A stretch of DNA of 50,119 nt from positions 1 through 50,119 of the forward strand of contig DASZOO010000250.1 of assembly GCA_035550775.1 (NCBI GenBank), read 5' to 3'. Positions 24,351 to 34,432 of the stretch are shown piece after piece. The position numbers were made by a program, and so were the translations under genes. Each line of letters starts with the position of its first letter. Position 1 is the stretch's first letter. The notes under the pieces were generated by a model. That model had not been told where the DNA came from. It worked only from the letters and a program-made list of their open reading frames with translations, and searched no databases. This DNA is from JAOUEA01 sp035550775 (GTDB lineage: Bacteria > Actinomycetota > UBA4738 > HRBIN12).

Positions 24351-25266
24351 GATCGAACCCCCCGATCATCTGCACCTCCGGCTCGAGCGTGACCCCGGTC
24401 CGTGTCTCGACCGCTCGCCGGATCAGGTCGATCAGGGTCCTCACGTCTTCGGCTCGAGCGGCCTCGCCCGCCACGATGAAGTTCGCGTGCTTCGTCGAGA
24501 CCTGCGCGTCACCCACACGGGTCCCCTTCAGACCCGACTCCTCGATCAGGGCGGCGGCATGGCCGTTGGGGGGGTTCTTGAAGACGCTCCCGCAGTTGGG
24601 CTCTGCCAGCGGCTGCGTGCGCCGGCGCCACGATCGCGCCTCGTCCATGGCGGCCCGGATCCGATCGGGAGGGCCCGGCCGGAGCGCCGCGGTCGCGGCG
24701 GTGACCACGGCGCCGGCGGCCAGGTCCGTCCGACGATAGGAGAACCCGGCATCGGCGGCCGCGACGCGTTCGGCGCGGCCCTCGTCCAACCGGAAGGTCT
24801 CGATCTCGACGATCACGTCGGCCATCTCGCCTCCGTGGGCGCCCGCGTTCATCTTGACGGACCCCCCGAGGCTCGCGGGGATCGCCACGCCGAACTCGAG
24901 CCCCGTGAGCCCGTGCCGGAGCGCGACACCGGCGAGCGCCGGCAGCGGCATCGATCCCCCCGCGGCCAGGCGATCGCCCTCGCGTGCCGCCCACCGGTAG
25001 CCGCGACCCAGTCTGATCACCAGGCCCTCGAACCCCCGGTCGGAGACCAGCACGTTCGATCCCTTCCCGATCACGACGTGCGGCAACCCCGAGACGGCCA
25101 GCGCCTGCGACGCGGCCTCGAGGTCGGCGTCGGAGTCCGGCTCCAGGTACAGGGCCGCCGGCCCGCCGATGCGGAAGGTCGTCAGCGGCGCCATCGGGAA
25201 CGCGGTTCGGAGACGGTCGTCGCACGCGGCGCGCAGGATCGCCTCGGCTCGCGCGATCTCGCTCAT
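24337..25266 (-). CDS. murB: UDP-N-acetylenolpyruvoylglucosamine reductase
   Basis: FAD/NADPH enzyme that makes UDP-MurNAc. 309 residues. An FAD-binding PCMH domain with TTFRIGGPAALYLEP and VIGKGSNVLVSDRGFEGLVIRLG; GLEFGVAIPASLGGSVKMNAGAHGGEMADVI carries the active-site region; the catalytic serine is in NCGSVFKNP; C-terminal VSTKHANFIVA. It looks like a type I or IIb MurB without insertions. ATG at 25266, overlapping the murC stop (ATGA). Confidence 0.96.
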   Translation of the reverse strand: MSEIARAEAILRAACDDRLRTAFPMAPLTTFRIGGPAALYLEPDSDADLEAASQALAVSGLPHVVIGKGSNVLVSDRGFEGLVIRLGRGYRWAAREGDRLAAGGSMPLPALAGVALRHGLTGLEFGVAIPASLGGSVKMNAGAHGGEMADVIVEIETFRLDEGRAERVAAADAGFSYRRTDLAAGAVVTAATAALRPGPPDRIRAAMDEARSWRRRTQPLAEPNCGSVFKNPPNGHAAALIEESGLKGTRVGDAQVSTKHANFIVAGEAARAEDVRTLIDLIRRAVETRTGVTLEPEVQMIGGFDRVTR

Positions 25267-26687
25267 CGCTCACCTCTGAGGCGCTCGATCGCCGCGTCGC
25301 CCAGCATCCAGACGTCACCGCACCCCATCGTGACCACGAGATCGCCGGCACGCGCTTCGCGTTCGAGGTAATCGACGACGTCGGCCCGGTGCGGAAGGTA
25401 GACGACGGGGGTCGCCGGTGAGGCGAGGGCCACGCCGTCGACGACGAGCCTCCCCGTCACGCCCGGGATCGGATCCTGCGCGGCCCCGTACACATCGGTG
25501 ACGAGCACGAGGTCGGCCCCGGCGACGCTCGCACCGAGCTCGCGCCACAGCGCCTGGACCCGGGTGTAGCGATGGGGTTGCACGAGCGCGATCAGCCTCG
25601 CGGGGCGACGGCGGCGCGCGGTCTCGATCGTGACCGCCATCTCGGTCGGCGTATGACCGTAGTCGTCGAAGAACTCGGCGCCTCGAGCGCTGCCACGGTG
25701 TTCGAAGCGTCGATGCACCCCCGTGTACGCGCCGATCGCCTCCGCAGCCTCGGCCAGCGGGACCCCGACGAGCCCGGACACGCCGATCGCCGCGGCGGCG
25801 TTCAGCAGGTTGTGGGCGCCGTCGACGCGGAGCCGCAGGGGCGCCTGGGAGCCGTCGGGGGTCCGGATCCGCCCTCGCGCCCCGTGGGGCCCGAGCTCGT
25901 CGACCGAGACGACGAGGTCGTTGTCCTCCCCCGTGCCGTAGCGGAGCGCCCTCACGTCGGCGCTCCGCAGCACCGAACGGACGCCGGGGTCGTCGCCGCA
26001 CGTCACGACGCGCTCGCAACCGGTGACGAAGGAGCGGAACGCCGCCTCGATCTCATCGCGGCCGCCCGGGTAGAAGTCGACGTGGTCGACGTCGACGTTG
26101 GTCACCACCCCGATGTGCGGGCGCGCGAGCAGGAACGACCCGTCGCTCTCGTCGGCCTCGAAGACGAACAGGTCACCGTCGCCGCTCCTGGCGCCGCTTC
26201 CACTCTCGTTCAGGTCGCCGCCGATCAGGTAGCTCGGATCGAGCCCCGCCTGATCGAGGACGACGGCGATCATCGACGTGGTCGTCGTCTTGCCATGGGT
26301 GCCGGCCACCGCGATCGCGCGCCGGCCCGCCGCGAGGGCCGCGAGCGCCTGCTGTCGCGCCCAGACCGGGATGCCTCGTTCGCGCGCCGCGCGCAGCTCG
26401 GGATTCCCCTCGGCGATCGCGCTCGAGACGATGACCGCGTCGGGCGACCCGAGGCGTGCGGCGTCGTGGCCCACCCAGACCCGGGCGCCGACGGCGCTCA
26501 GCTCCTCGAGGCCCTTCGAGTCCTTCAAGTCGGAACCATGCACGTCGATGCCTCGGGCGCGCAGCAGCCTCGCGAGGTTCCGCATACCCGCGCCGCCGAT
26601 GCCGATCATGTGCACGCGCCGCACCCCGTCGAGCGTGGGGACGGACAGCGTCGGGATGCTGCCGGCGGGCGCGACGTAGGAGCTCAC
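25263..26687 (-). CDS. murC: UDP-N-acetylmuramate--L-alanine ligase
   Basis: Adds L-Ala to UDP-MurNAc, the first peptide step of peptidoglycan. 474 residues. The UDP-binding domain has HMIGIGGAGMRNLA (26-39), the ATP P-loop is GTHGKTTTT (129-137), and EADESDGSF, TNVDVDHVDFY and DDYGHTPTEM are family motifs. The GTG at 26687 overlaps the murG stop (GTGA). Murein ligase C-terminal domain intact. Confidence 0.97.
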   Translation of the reverse strand: MSSYVAPAGSIPTLSVPTLDGVRRVHMIGIGGAGMRNLARLLRARGIDVHGSDLKDSKGLEELSAVGARVWVGHDAARLGSPDAVIVSSAIAEGNPELRAARERGIPVWARQQALAALAAGRRAIAVAGTHGKTTTTSMIAVVLDQAGLDPSYLIGGDLNESGSGARSGDGDLFVFEADESDGSFLLARPHIGVVTNVDVDHVDFYPGGRDEIEAAFRSFVTGCERVVTCGDDPGVRSVLRSADVRALRYGTGEDNDLVVSVDELGPHGARGRIRTPDGSQAPLRLRVDGAHNLLNAAAAIGVSGLVGVPLAEAAEAIGAYTGVHRRFEHRGSARGAEFFDDYGHTPTEMAVTIETARRRRPARLIALVQPHRYTRVQALWRELGASVAGADLVLVTDVYGAAQDPIPGVTGRLVVDGVALASPATPVVYLPHRADVVDYLEREARAGDLVVTMGCGDVWMLGDAAIERLRGER

Positions 26688-27784
26688 GCCGCCTCCCCCA
26701 ACACGAGCTCTGCGATGCGCACGTCCGCGTCGGGACGGGCCCACTCGAGCATCGCCGCTCGCATCGCGGAACGGCGCGCCTCGTCAGGGAGGAGCTCCGC
26801 GACCAGGTCCGCCAACAGCGCGGGTGTCAGCGCGGCCTCGAGCACCACGTCGGCGCCCCCCGCACGCTCCACCTCCCGGGCGTTGGCCACCTGGTGGTCC
26901 TCCGTCGCGTGCGGATACGGCACGAGGATCGACGGCACGCCGCACACGGCGAGCTCCGAGATCGTCCCCGACCCGGCCCTGGCGACGGCGACGTCGGAGA
27001 CGGCGAGCGCCAGGTCCATACGCTCGATGAACCCGTGCACGTGCACCCGCAGGTCGGCGGGGGTCCCGGCCTCGTGCGCCAGCTCCCCCACGTTGGCCGG
27101 CCCGGCCGCCACGAGCAGCTGCAGGTCTCCGCGACGGCGGAGCTCCACGACCGCCCCGGCAACGACGCGATCGAGCTGACGCGCCCCCTGGCTCCCACCG
27201 AAGACGGAGACCGTCGACCGCTCATCGTCGAGCTCGAACACGCGCAGGGCCTCGCCCCGGAGGCGGGGACGTTCCAGTGCGACCGCGGCGATCTCGCGCC
27301 GCACCGGATTCCCGGTCCGGACCACCCTGGTCCGCTCGGGGAGCCGGCCCGCGGTGGCCTCGAACGTCGTCGCCACGACGCGGGCCCACCGTGCGGCGAG
27401 CCGGTTCACGACCCCCGGCATCGCGTTCTGCTCGATCAACACGATCGGCTTCTTGGAGCGCCGGGCGGCGAGGATCGCCGGCGCGCTCGCGTAGCCACCG
27501 ATGCCGACGACCACGTCCGCCGAGCGCACGAGCGGGCGGACCGTGCGCGCCGCTGCGAGCGACATCCACAGCGCCTTCGCGGTGTGCGGTGACAGCCGGG
27601 TCTGCGCCGAGGCCACGCGCACGGGCAGGAAGGGGAAGCCGGCGGCCGGGACGAGCGAGGCTTCCTGCCCCGTGGCCGAGCCGACGAACCGGACCTCGTG
27701 GCCGGCTTCGCGAAGGCGTTCGGCGACGGCGAGCGCCGGGAAGACGTGCCCGGCCGTGCCGCCCCCCGACATCACGACCCTCAT
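26684..27784 (-). CDS. murG: UDP-N-acetylglucosamine transferase MurG
   Basis: Converts lipid I to lipid II at the inner face of the membrane. 366 residues, GT-B fold. Motifs: GGGTAGHVFPALAVAERL near the N-terminus (the more common form is GGTGGH), IEQNAMPGVVNR, FGGSQGARQLD, and the donor-site segment RAGSGTISELAVCGVPSILVPYP with HATEDHQVANAREVERAGGA. ATG at 27784 overlaps the ftsW stop. Confidence 0.96.
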   Translation of the reverse strand: MRVVMSGGGTAGHVFPALAVAERLREAGHEVRFVGSATGQEASLVPAAGFPFLPVRVASAQTRLSPHTAKALWMSLAAARTVRPLVRSADVVVGIGGYASAPAILAARRSKKPIVLIEQNAMPGVVNRLAARWARVVATTFEATAGRLPERTRVVRTGNPVRREIAAVALERPRLRGEALRVFELDDERSTVSVFGGSQGARQLDRVVAGAVVELRRRGDLQLLVAAGPANVGELAHEAGTPADLRVHVHGFIERMDLALAVSDVAVARAGSGTISELAVCGVPSILVPYPHATEDHQVANAREVERAGGADVVLEAALTPALLADLVAELLPDEARRSAMRAAMLEWARPDADVRIAELVLGEAA

Positions 27785-29127
27785 CGGGCGCCCTTCCCGC
27801 TCGCCGCCCCGATCCTCGCCGACCCCGACGCCGCCGGACGAGCCGAGCTCCGCCCGGCGCCGCCGCGGGCGACCCTGGGCGGGGCCTGCGCGCTGGCCCT
27901 GGCGATGCCGCCGAGCGCCCCGATGCCCGCGAGCGTCACGACGAGGGCGGTGCCGCCGAACGACAGGAGCGGCAACGGCACCCCGGTGATCGGCATCAGG
28001 CCGGTCACGGCGCCGAGGTTGATGATCGTCTGCAGCCCGATGCACCCGGTGATGCCGGCGGCCATGAGCCGGCCGAACGTGTCGGGGGCGGCGATCGCGA
28101 TGCGGATGCCGGCGAACAGCAGCAGCCCGAACATCGTCAGGACGAACAGCGCGCCGAGCAGCCCCAGCTCCTCGCCGACGATCGCGAAGATGAAATCCGA
28201 GTGAGCGTTGGGGAGGTAGTCCCACTTCTGCCGACTCGCGCCGAGCCCGACCCCCGTCCAGCCGCCCGAACCGAACGCGATCATGCCCTGGATCAGCTGG
28301 AAGCCGGCCCCGTCGGGATCGTCCCACGGGTTCAGGAAGGCGTCGAAGAACCGCGTTCGCCGATAGGCCTCGCCGAAGATCAGGAACGCGGCCCCGGCGA
28401 GCGCGACGGCCCCCGTGACGATCAGGTACCGGAGCCGCACACCCGCCGCGAACAGCAGGATGAACACCGACCCGCAGATGATCACGGTGCTGCCGAGGTC
28501 GCGTTGCAGGATCACCAGGAGCGCGACCACCAGCACGACCGGGGCGAGGGGGATCAGCAGGTGGGCGGGATCGTCGAGCCTGTTCCACTTCTTCGTGAGG
28601 ACGGTGGCGGCGAAGGCCACCATCGCGAACTTCAGGAACTCCGAGGGCTGCAGGGTCACCGGACCGAGGTCGATCCAGCGCGACGCCCCGTACAGCGACG
28701 AACCGGCCGACGGATGCAGGGCGATCAGCATGAGCGGCAGCAGCCCCACGAGCATCGGCACCGCCAGCTTCTGCCAGACGGCGTGTGGAACCCGGATCGC
28801 CACGACCATGGCGACGGCGCCCGCGGCCGCGTACACGAGCTGGCGATTGAAGTACCAGAAGCTCGTGCCGTACCCCTCGACCGCCGAGATGGACCCGGCC
28901 GAGAGGATCATCGCCAGCCCGAGCACGGTGAGCACGGCGGTCGGAGCCAACAACAGCAGCATGTTGACGCGCGCGGCGTGCAGCCTGTGCCCGCGGCCGG
29001 TCGGCTCGCGAACCACGCGGAGGTGGTGAGACGCACGGCGCGATGGACGGCCACGCCGTGGCGCCGCCCGCCGGTCCTTCGACGTGCGTCGGACAGGGGC
29101 GCGGCGCGCCGAACGCTCACGGGCCAC
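27781..29127 (-). CDS. ftsW: Septal SEDS peptidoglycan glycosyltransferase FtsW
   Basis: SEDS-family polymerase that works with FtsI. 448 residues: about 57 basic N-terminal residues in the cytoplasm, then about ten membrane helices. Family blocks are YGASRWIDLGPVTLQPSEFLKFAMV, LVILQRDLGSTVI, NPWDDPDGAGFQLIQG, LGASRQKWDYLPNAHSDFIFAIVGEELGLLG and GVPLPLLSFGGTALV. GTG at 29127 has GAGGAGG nine bases upstream and overlaps murD by 11 nt. A later initiation codon cannot be excluded. The basic tail could be a binding site for other divisome proteins. Confidence 0.95.
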   Translation of the reverse strand: MARERSARRAPVRRTSKDRRAAPRRGRPSRRASHHLRVVREPTGRGHRLHAARVNMLLLLAPTAVLTVLGLAMILSAGSISAVEGYGTSFWYFNRQLVYAAAGAVAMVVAIRVPHAVWQKLAVPMLVGLLPLMLIALHPSAGSSLYGASRWIDLGPVTLQPSEFLKFAMVAFAATVLTKKWNRLDDPAHLLIPLAPVVLVVALLVILQRDLGSTVIICGSVFILLFAAGVRLRYLIVTGAVALAGAAFLIFGEAYRRTRFFDAFLNPWDDPDGAGFQLIQGMIAFGSGGWTGVGLGASRQKWDYLPNAHSDFIFAIVGEELGLLGALFVLTMFGLLLFAGIRIAIAAPDTFGRLMAAGITGCIGLQTIINLGAVTGLMPITGVPLPLLSFGGTALVVTLAGIGALGGIARASAQAPPRVARGGAGRSSARPAASGSARIGAASGKGAR

Positions 29128-30469
29128 CGGCACCCACCTCCTCGTGCAGGCCCGCGGCTGCGGCGGCGAACCGATCGCCCCGCTCCGCGTAGTCCCGGAA
29201 CTGGTCCCAGCTCGCGCACGCCGGGGCGAGCAGGACCTGGCCACCGGGCCGAGCCAGGTCGAACGCCGTGTGCACGGCCTCCTCGATCGAGGAGGCCCGC
29301 CGTACCGGCCGCACGCCGTCGAAGATCCGCACGAGCTCGGGCGCGGCCTCACCGATCGCGACCACCGCGCGCAGCCGCGGGGCACCGCTCGCGAGCGGCG
29401 ACAGATCGACCCCCTTCGCCGCGCCTCCTGCGATGAGCACGGCATCGGACACGCCGTCGATCGCCGCCAGCGCGGCGTGGGTGTTCGTCGCCTTCGAGTC
29501 GTCGACGAACCGCACGCCGTCGACGACCGCGACGAGCTGGCCCCGGTGCGGGGCCGACTCGAACCGAGCCAGCCCCTCACGGACCGCGCCGGCCGTCGCG
29601 CCGAACGCGAGCGAGGCGGCGGCCGCAGCGGCGGCGTCGGCCCGGAAGCCGGCGCTCCCGGCGATCTCACCGAGGTGCTCGGGATCGTCGCCGAGCCGCG
29701 TGAGCAGCCCCTCGTCGTCGTAGCCGACCTCCCCGTCCTCGGGCGGGCCGGAACGGAACCACACCACCTCGCAGGGCGCCGTCGACGAGCGGGCGGCCGC
29801 CACGGGGTCGTCGCGGTTGCCCACGTGGGTGTCGCCCCGCGCCTGACGGAGGAAGACCCGGGCCTTCGCCTCGGCGTAGTCGTCGAACGATCCATGCTCG
29901 TCGAGATGATCCGGCGCGAGGTTGAGCAGCACCGACACCCGAGGGTGGAAGGACCACTGGAGCCGCAGCTGGAACGAGGAGCATTCGACCACCAGCGCCT
30001 CTCGCCCCTCCGTCGCCGCCTGGGCGAACGGGTGGCCGATGTTGCCGCACGCCACGGCGTCGACACCGCCCGCGCGCAAGCAGGCTTCGATCATCCCCGT
30101 GGTGGTGGTCTTGCCGTTCGTGCCCGTCACGGCGACGTAGGGAACGTCGGCCAGCACGGCGCCGAGCTCCAGCTCCCCCCACACGGGAAGTCCTCGCTCA
30201 CGCGCCCAACCGAGCACGGGCGCGCGGTCCGGCACCCCTGGGCCGGTCACGACGAGCGTCGCGCCGTCGAGGTGCGAGCGATCGTGGCCGCCGGTCAGCA
30301 CCTCGATGCCGGCCTCGTGCAGCGCCGCCGCCGTGGACAGCTCCGAGGCGGGTCGCGACTCGCTCACCCTGACCACGGCGCCCTCGGCCGCGAGCACGCG
30401 CGCCGCCGAGGCCCCGGCGACCCCCGCCCCGATCACGACCACGCGCTCGCCCTCGAACCGGCCGCTCAC
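29117..30469 (-). CDS. murD: UDP-N-acetylmuramoylalanine--D-glutamate ligase
   Basis: Adds D-Glu to UDP-MurNAc-L-Ala. 450 residues with N-terminal VVVIGAGVAGASAARVLAAEG, P-loop AVTGTNGKTTTTGMIEA, VVECSSFQLR, LNLAPDHLDEHGS, and the C-terminal DDSKATNTHAALAAI and APACASWDQFRDYAERG. GTG at 30469 overlaps the mraY stop by four bases. Confidence 0.97.
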   Translation of the reverse strand: MSGRFEGERVVVIGAGVAGASAARVLAAEGAVVRVSESRPASELSTAAALHEAGIEVLTGGHDRSHLDGATLVVTGPGVPDRAPVLGWARERGLPVWGELELGAVLADVPYVAVTGTNGKTTTTGMIEACLRAGGVDAVACGNIGHPFAQAATEGREALVVECSSFQLRLQWSFHPRVSVLLNLAPDHLDEHGSFDDYAEAKARVFLRQARGDTHVGNRDDPVAAARSSTAPCEVVWFRSGPPEDGEVGYDDEGLLTRLGDDPEHLGEIAGSAGFRADAAAAAAASLAFGATAGAVREGLARFESAPHRGQLVAVVDGVRFVDDSKATNTHAALAAIDGVSDAVLIAGGAAKGVDLSPLASGAPRLRAVVAIGEAAPELVRIFDGVRPVRRASSIEEAVHTAFDLARPGGQVLLAPACASWDQFRDYAERGDRFAAAAAGLHEEVGAGGP

Positions 30470-31533
30470 TCGAGGCCGCCCCGCTGGATGAAGTCGGCGT
30501 AGAACAGGCCGAGGCCGACCGCGACGCTCAGGCCCGCGATGATCCAGAACCGCACGATCACGGTGAACTCGGGCCAGCCAGCCAGCTCGAAGTGATGGTG
30601 GATCGGCGACATGCGGAAGATCCGTCGCCCGAACCCCCGGAACGAGATCACCTGCAGGATCACCGACATCGTCTCCATCACGAACAGACCGCCGAGGATG
30701 ACGAGGAGGAGCTGGGTGTTCGTGGTGATCGCGAGCGCTCCGAGCAGGCCGCCGATCGCGAGCGCGCCCGTATCGCCCATGAAGATGCGGGCGGGAGCGG
30801 CGTTCCACCACAAGAAGCCGGCCAGCGCCCCCATCATGCCCGACGCGACGATCGCGTTGTCGAGCATGGCCGGACCGTTCACGTCGAAGCACCCCTGCAG
30901 CGCGATGCCCTCGGCCCCGAAGCAGAGATGTCGGAACTCCCAGAACGCCACGAACACGTACGAGGCGAACACGAGCGCGCTCGACCCCGCCGCGAGCCCG
31001 TCGAGACCGTCGGTCAGGTTCACCGCGTGCGACGACGCGGTGAGCACGAAGAAGACCCACACCAGGAAGAACACCCCCAGCGCGAGCGTCGTCGGCCGGA
31101 TGAACGACAGGTTCGTGGAGATCCCCGTCTCGTCGCTCGTCCGGGCCACGATCCACCCGAACAGCACCGAGACGATCGCGGTGCCGCCGAACTTCTGCAG
31201 CTTCGTGAGCCCCAGCGATCGCCGGTTCCGCACCTTCATGAAGTCGTCGAGGAACCCCACCAGCGCGAAGCCGACCACCGCGACCACGAGCGCCAGACCG
31301 GCGACCGTCGGCGCGCCGGCCGTGATCCTCGAGGCGAGGTAGGCCAGGAGCAGCCCGACGAGGATCACGATGCCGCCCATGGTCGGGGTGCCCATCTTCT
31401 CCATGTGCGTGTGCGGACCGTCCTCGCGGATGCGCTGACCCCATCCCCACACGGTGAACGCCCGGATCGCGATCGGGGTGCCGAGCAGCGTGACGGCCAG
31501 CCCGATCGCGCCCGCCACCAGGATCGAGATCAC
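30466..31533 (-). CDS. mraY: Phospho-N-acetylmuramoyl-pentapeptide transferase
   Basis: Membrane enzyme that transfers phospho-MurNAc-pentapeptide to undecaprenyl phosphate, producing lipid I. 355 residues with about ten helices. Conserved blocks: HTHMEKMGTPTMGG (N-terminal loop), VGFLDDFMKV (catalytic aspartates), NLTDGLDGLAAG, FMGDTGALAIGG and MSPIHHHFELAGWPE (the HHH loop). GTG at 31533 overlaps the murF stop. Confidence 0.97.
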   Translation of the reverse strand: MISILVAGAIGLAVTLLGTPIAIRAFTVWGWGQRIREDGPHTHMEKMGTPTMGGIVILVGLLLAYLASRITAGAPTVAGLALVVAVVGFALVGFLDDFMKVRNRRSLGLTKLQKFGGTAIVSVLFGWIVARTSDETGISTNLSFIRPTTLALGVFFLVWVFFVLTASSHAVNLTDGLDGLAAGSSALVFASYVFVAFWEFRHLCFGAEGIALQGCFDVNGPAMLDNAIVASGMMGALAGFLWWNAAPARIFMGDTGALAIGGLLGALAITTNTQLLLVILGGLFVMETMSVILQVISFRGFGRRIFRMSPIHHHFELAGWPEFTVIVRFWIIAGLSVAVGLGLFYADFIQRGGLE

Positions 31534-32891
31534 CGCAGCGCCTCGGCGAGGCTCTCGAGCGCCACGACGCGGGATCCCTTGAACAGCACGACGTCGCCGG
31601 CGCGGGCGTGCGCCCGCACGTCGGCCAGCGCATCGAGGGGGTGCTCGTAGGCCGCGACGTTCTCCGGCTCGACGCCCTCGCGCACCGCGGCCACCGCGAT
31701 GCGCTCCGCGGGCTCGCCGACGGTGATCACCCGAGCGACCCGGAGCCGAGCGGCGAGATCACCGAGGCGCTCGTGCTCCTCGTCGGAGATCGGGCCGAGC
31801 TCCGCCATGTGGCCGAGCACCGCGATCAGCCTGCCGTCACGCGCCATCGCACGCGCGGCCTTCAGGGCGGCGGCCATCGACTCGGGGTTCGCGTTGTACG
31901 CGTCGTTGAGGACGACCACCCCCCCGGGGGTGGTGAACGTCTCCATCCGCCAATGGGACACGACGGCGGCGCTGAGCGCCGGGGCCGCATCTTCGAGCGG
32001 CACGCCGAGCACCAAGCCGGCGGCCGCTGCTGCGAGCGCGTTGGGCACCATGTGCTCTCCCGCCACCGCGAGCGTGACCGGTTCCCGCACGCTGTCGGCC
32101 TCGATCGCGAACGACGCCCGTCCGTCGGCGGCGATCGAGATGTCGACGGCTCGTACATCGGCCTCCCGGTGGACGCCGAACGTCGTCACCTGTCCTACGC
32201 AGCGCGATCGGTAGCCGGCGACGACCGGATCGTCGGCGTTGAGCACCGCCCGGCCATCGGGAGCGAGGGCGTCGACCGGCTCCGCCGACGCCTCGACGAT
32301 CGCGTCCCACGACCCGAAGATCTCGAGGTGCGCGAGGCCGACGTTGGTCACGATCACGACCGACGGCCGCACGATCTCGCACAGGGCCGCGACGTCGCCT
32401 TTGCGCCGGGCACCCATCTCGGCCACGAGCACCTCGGTCTCGGCGCTCGCGCCGAGCACCGTCATCGGGAGGCCGATCTCGTTGTTGAACGATCCCGGGC
32501 TGGCGTGCGTGACATACCTCGACGATGCGACCGCGGCGGTCATGTCCTTCGTGCTCGTCTTCCCGTTGGCTCCGGTCACGGCGACGACGCGGGCGGTCAG
32601 CCGCCCGGCCTCGGCCGCTCCGAGGCCAAGGAGCGCGGCATCGGTCGAGCCGACGACGATCGCGGGACCCGTCGCCGACGTTCCCTCGGGCACGAGCGCG
32701 CCGACCGCGCCGTGCCGGAACGCATCGGCGACGAACGCCGCGCCGTCGGCATGTTCACCCTTGAGCGCCACGAACAACGCGCCGTCGCCCGCCAGCCGGG
32801 AGTCGGTGACGACGTGGGTCACCTGCGCATCGGGCCCGACCAGCCGGCCGCCCACCTCCTCGGCGATCGTCGAGAGCGGCCGAGCGATCAC
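31530..32891 (-). CDS. murF: UDP-N-acetylmuramoyl-tripeptide--D-Ala-D-Ala ligase
   Basis: Adds D-Ala-D-Ala, completing the pentapeptide. 453 residues: N-terminal DSRLAGDGALFVALKGEHADG, P-loop AVTGANGKTSTKDM, SFNNEIGLPMTVL, VAEMGARRKGDVA, TNVGLAHLEIFGS and LNDAYNANPESMAAAL. GTG at 32891 overlaps the murE stop by four bases. No ddl is present in the window. Confidence 0.97.
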   Translation of the reverse strand: MIARPLSTIAEEVGGRLVGPDAQVTHVVTDSRLAGDGALFVALKGEHADGAAFVADAFRHGAVGALVPEGTSATGPAIVVGSTDAALLGLGAAEAGRLTARVVAVTGANGKTSTKDMTAAVASSRYVTHASPGSFNNEIGLPMTVLGASAETEVLVAEMGARRKGDVAALCEIVRPSVVIVTNVGLAHLEIFGSWDAIVEASAEPVDALAPDGRAVLNADDPVVAGYRSRCVGQVTTFGVHREADVRAVDISIAADGRASFAIEADSVREPVTLAVAGEHMVPNALAAAAAGLVLGVPLEDAAPALSAAVVSHWRMETFTTPGGVVVLNDAYNANPESMAAALKAARAMARDGRLIAVLGHMAELGPISDEEHERLGDLAARLRVARVITVGEPAERIAVAAVREGVEPENVAAYEHPLDALADVRAHARAGDVVLFKGSRVVALESLAEALR

Positions 32892-34432
32892 GAGCGCCCC
32901 CCGGCGGATCGCAGCGCTCGGCGTGCCTCGTCCCGATCGTCGAACTCGATCGTCCGATCCCCCAGCTCCTGCTGGTGCTCGTGGCCCTTGCCGGCGATCA
33001 CCACGGCATCGCCTGGGCGCGCCTCGGCGACGGCCCGCGCGATCGCCGCCCGCCGGTCGGGCTCGATCACGTACGCACCGCCACCCTCGGCGGCGCCCGG
33101 CTCGATCTCGGCGATGATCGCGAGCGGATCCTCCGAGCGAGGATTGTCGGTCGTCACGATCGTCAGGTCGGCGGTGGAGGTGGCGGCCTTCCCCATCAGG
33201 GGTCGCTTGGCGCGGTCGCGGTCCCCCCCGCAACCGAACACGACGATCAGCCGGCCCGAGGCCAGCGGGCGCGTGGCCTGCAGCACGCCGAGGATGCTAT
33301 CCGGCGTGTGCGCGTAGTCCACCATCACCAGGAACTCCTGCCCTTCGTCGATCGGCTCGACGCGACCGGGCACCTCACCCACGTCGGCGATGCCCTCGAC
33401 GATCGCCTCGTCGGCGACGCCGCCGGCCCGGGCGAGCGCGATCGCGGCCAGGCAGTTCGACACGTTGAACGAGCCTCGGAGGGAGGAGCCGAACCGGAGC
33501 CCTCCGGCCGTGAACCCCAGACCCGACGGCGAGATCGCCACATCGGCCGCCCGCAGGTCGGCCTCGCCCTCGACGGCGAACGTCGAGACGGGGATCCGCG
33601 CGTCGCCGATGAGCCGGCGTCCCCACTCGTCGTCGGCGTTCACGATGCCGGCACGGGCGTGGGACGGCGTGAACAGCTCAGCCTTCGCCGCGTAGTAGTC
33701 CTCCATCGAAGCGTGATAGTCGAGGTGATCCTGGGACAGGTTCGTGAACGCCACCGCGTCGAAGAGCACCCCGCCGGCTCGGTGCTGCTCGAGCGCGTGT
33801 GAGGAGACCTCCATCGCCACGACGCCCACGCCCCGCTCGCGCATGCGAGCGAGCAGGCGGTGCAGGTCGGGCGCCTCGGGCGTGGTCCGTTCGAGCGGCA
33901 CCGCATCGCCGTCGACGCGTGCCCCCGTCGTGCCGATCACGCCGGGTCGTGCTCCCGCCCTACGGACGATCGCCTCCAGGAGATAGGTGACGGTGGTCTT
34001 CCCGTTCGTGCCGGTGACCCCGAGCATCGTCATGGCGCCGGCGGGGTCACGGAAGGCCCGGGCGGAGATCGGCCCCATCGCCTCGCGAACCGACGGCACG
34101 CGCACCTGGGGCGCGGGCACCTCGAGCCACCGCTCGACCACGAGCGCTGCGGCGCCGGCGTCGAGCGCGTCGCGCGCGAACGCATGACCGTCGATCGAGG
34201 CCCCCGGCACGCAGAAGAAGAGCGAGCCCGTCTGGACGACGCGGGAGTCGTAGGCCACGTCGAGGATCGACACGGCTGGGTCGCCGCGCGTCTCGGCGCC
34301 CGGAGCCACCTCGACCAACGCCGACAGCGGGATCGGCGGGAACGCAGCCGAGGAGACCGGTGAGGGGGGAACAGGAGGGGAAGCCACCGGTTCGGAGCTT
34401 ACCCGTGCCCCCGGCCGCCGGCCGGTAGCCAT
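32888..34432 (-). CDS. murE: UDP-N-acetylmuramoyl-tripeptide synthetase, meso-DAP type
   Basis: Adds the third amino acid of the stem peptide. 514 residues. AYDSRVVQTGSLFFCVPG at the N-terminus, P-loop VTGTNGKTTVTYLLEA, EVSSHALEQHRAGG, FTNLSQDHLDYHASMEDYYAAK. The specificity motif DNPR is at residues 429-432 (TTDNPRSEDP), typical of enzymes that add meso-diaminopimelate; lysine-adding enzymes differ here. A Pro/Ser-rich N-terminal segment of about 35 residues precedes the domain. ATG at 34432 overlaps the ftsI stop. Confidence 0.97.
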   Translation of the reverse strand: MATGRRPGARVSSEPVASPPVPPSPVSSAAFPPIPLSALVEVAPGAETRGDPAVSILDVAYDSRVVQTGSLFFCVPGASIDGHAFARDALDAGAAALVVERWLEVPAPQVRVPSVREAMGPISARAFRDPAGAMTMLGVTGTNGKTTVTYLLEAIVRRAGARPGVIGTTGARVDGDAVPLERTTPEAPDLHRLLARMRERGVGVVAMEVSSHALEQHRAGGVLFDAVAFTNLSQDHLDYHASMEDYYAAKAELFTPSHARAGIVNADDEWGRRLIGDARIPVSTFAVEGEADLRAADVAISPSGLGFTAGGLRFGSSLRGSFNVSNCLAAIALARAGGVADEAIVEGIADVGEVPGRVEPIDEGQEFLVMVDYAHTPDSILGVLQATRPLASGRLIVVFGCGGDRDRAKRPLMGKAATSTADLTIVTTDNPRSEDPLAIIAEIEPGAAEGGGAYVIEPDRRAAIARAVAEARPGDAVVIAGKGHEHQQELGDRTIEFDDRDEARRALRSAGGRS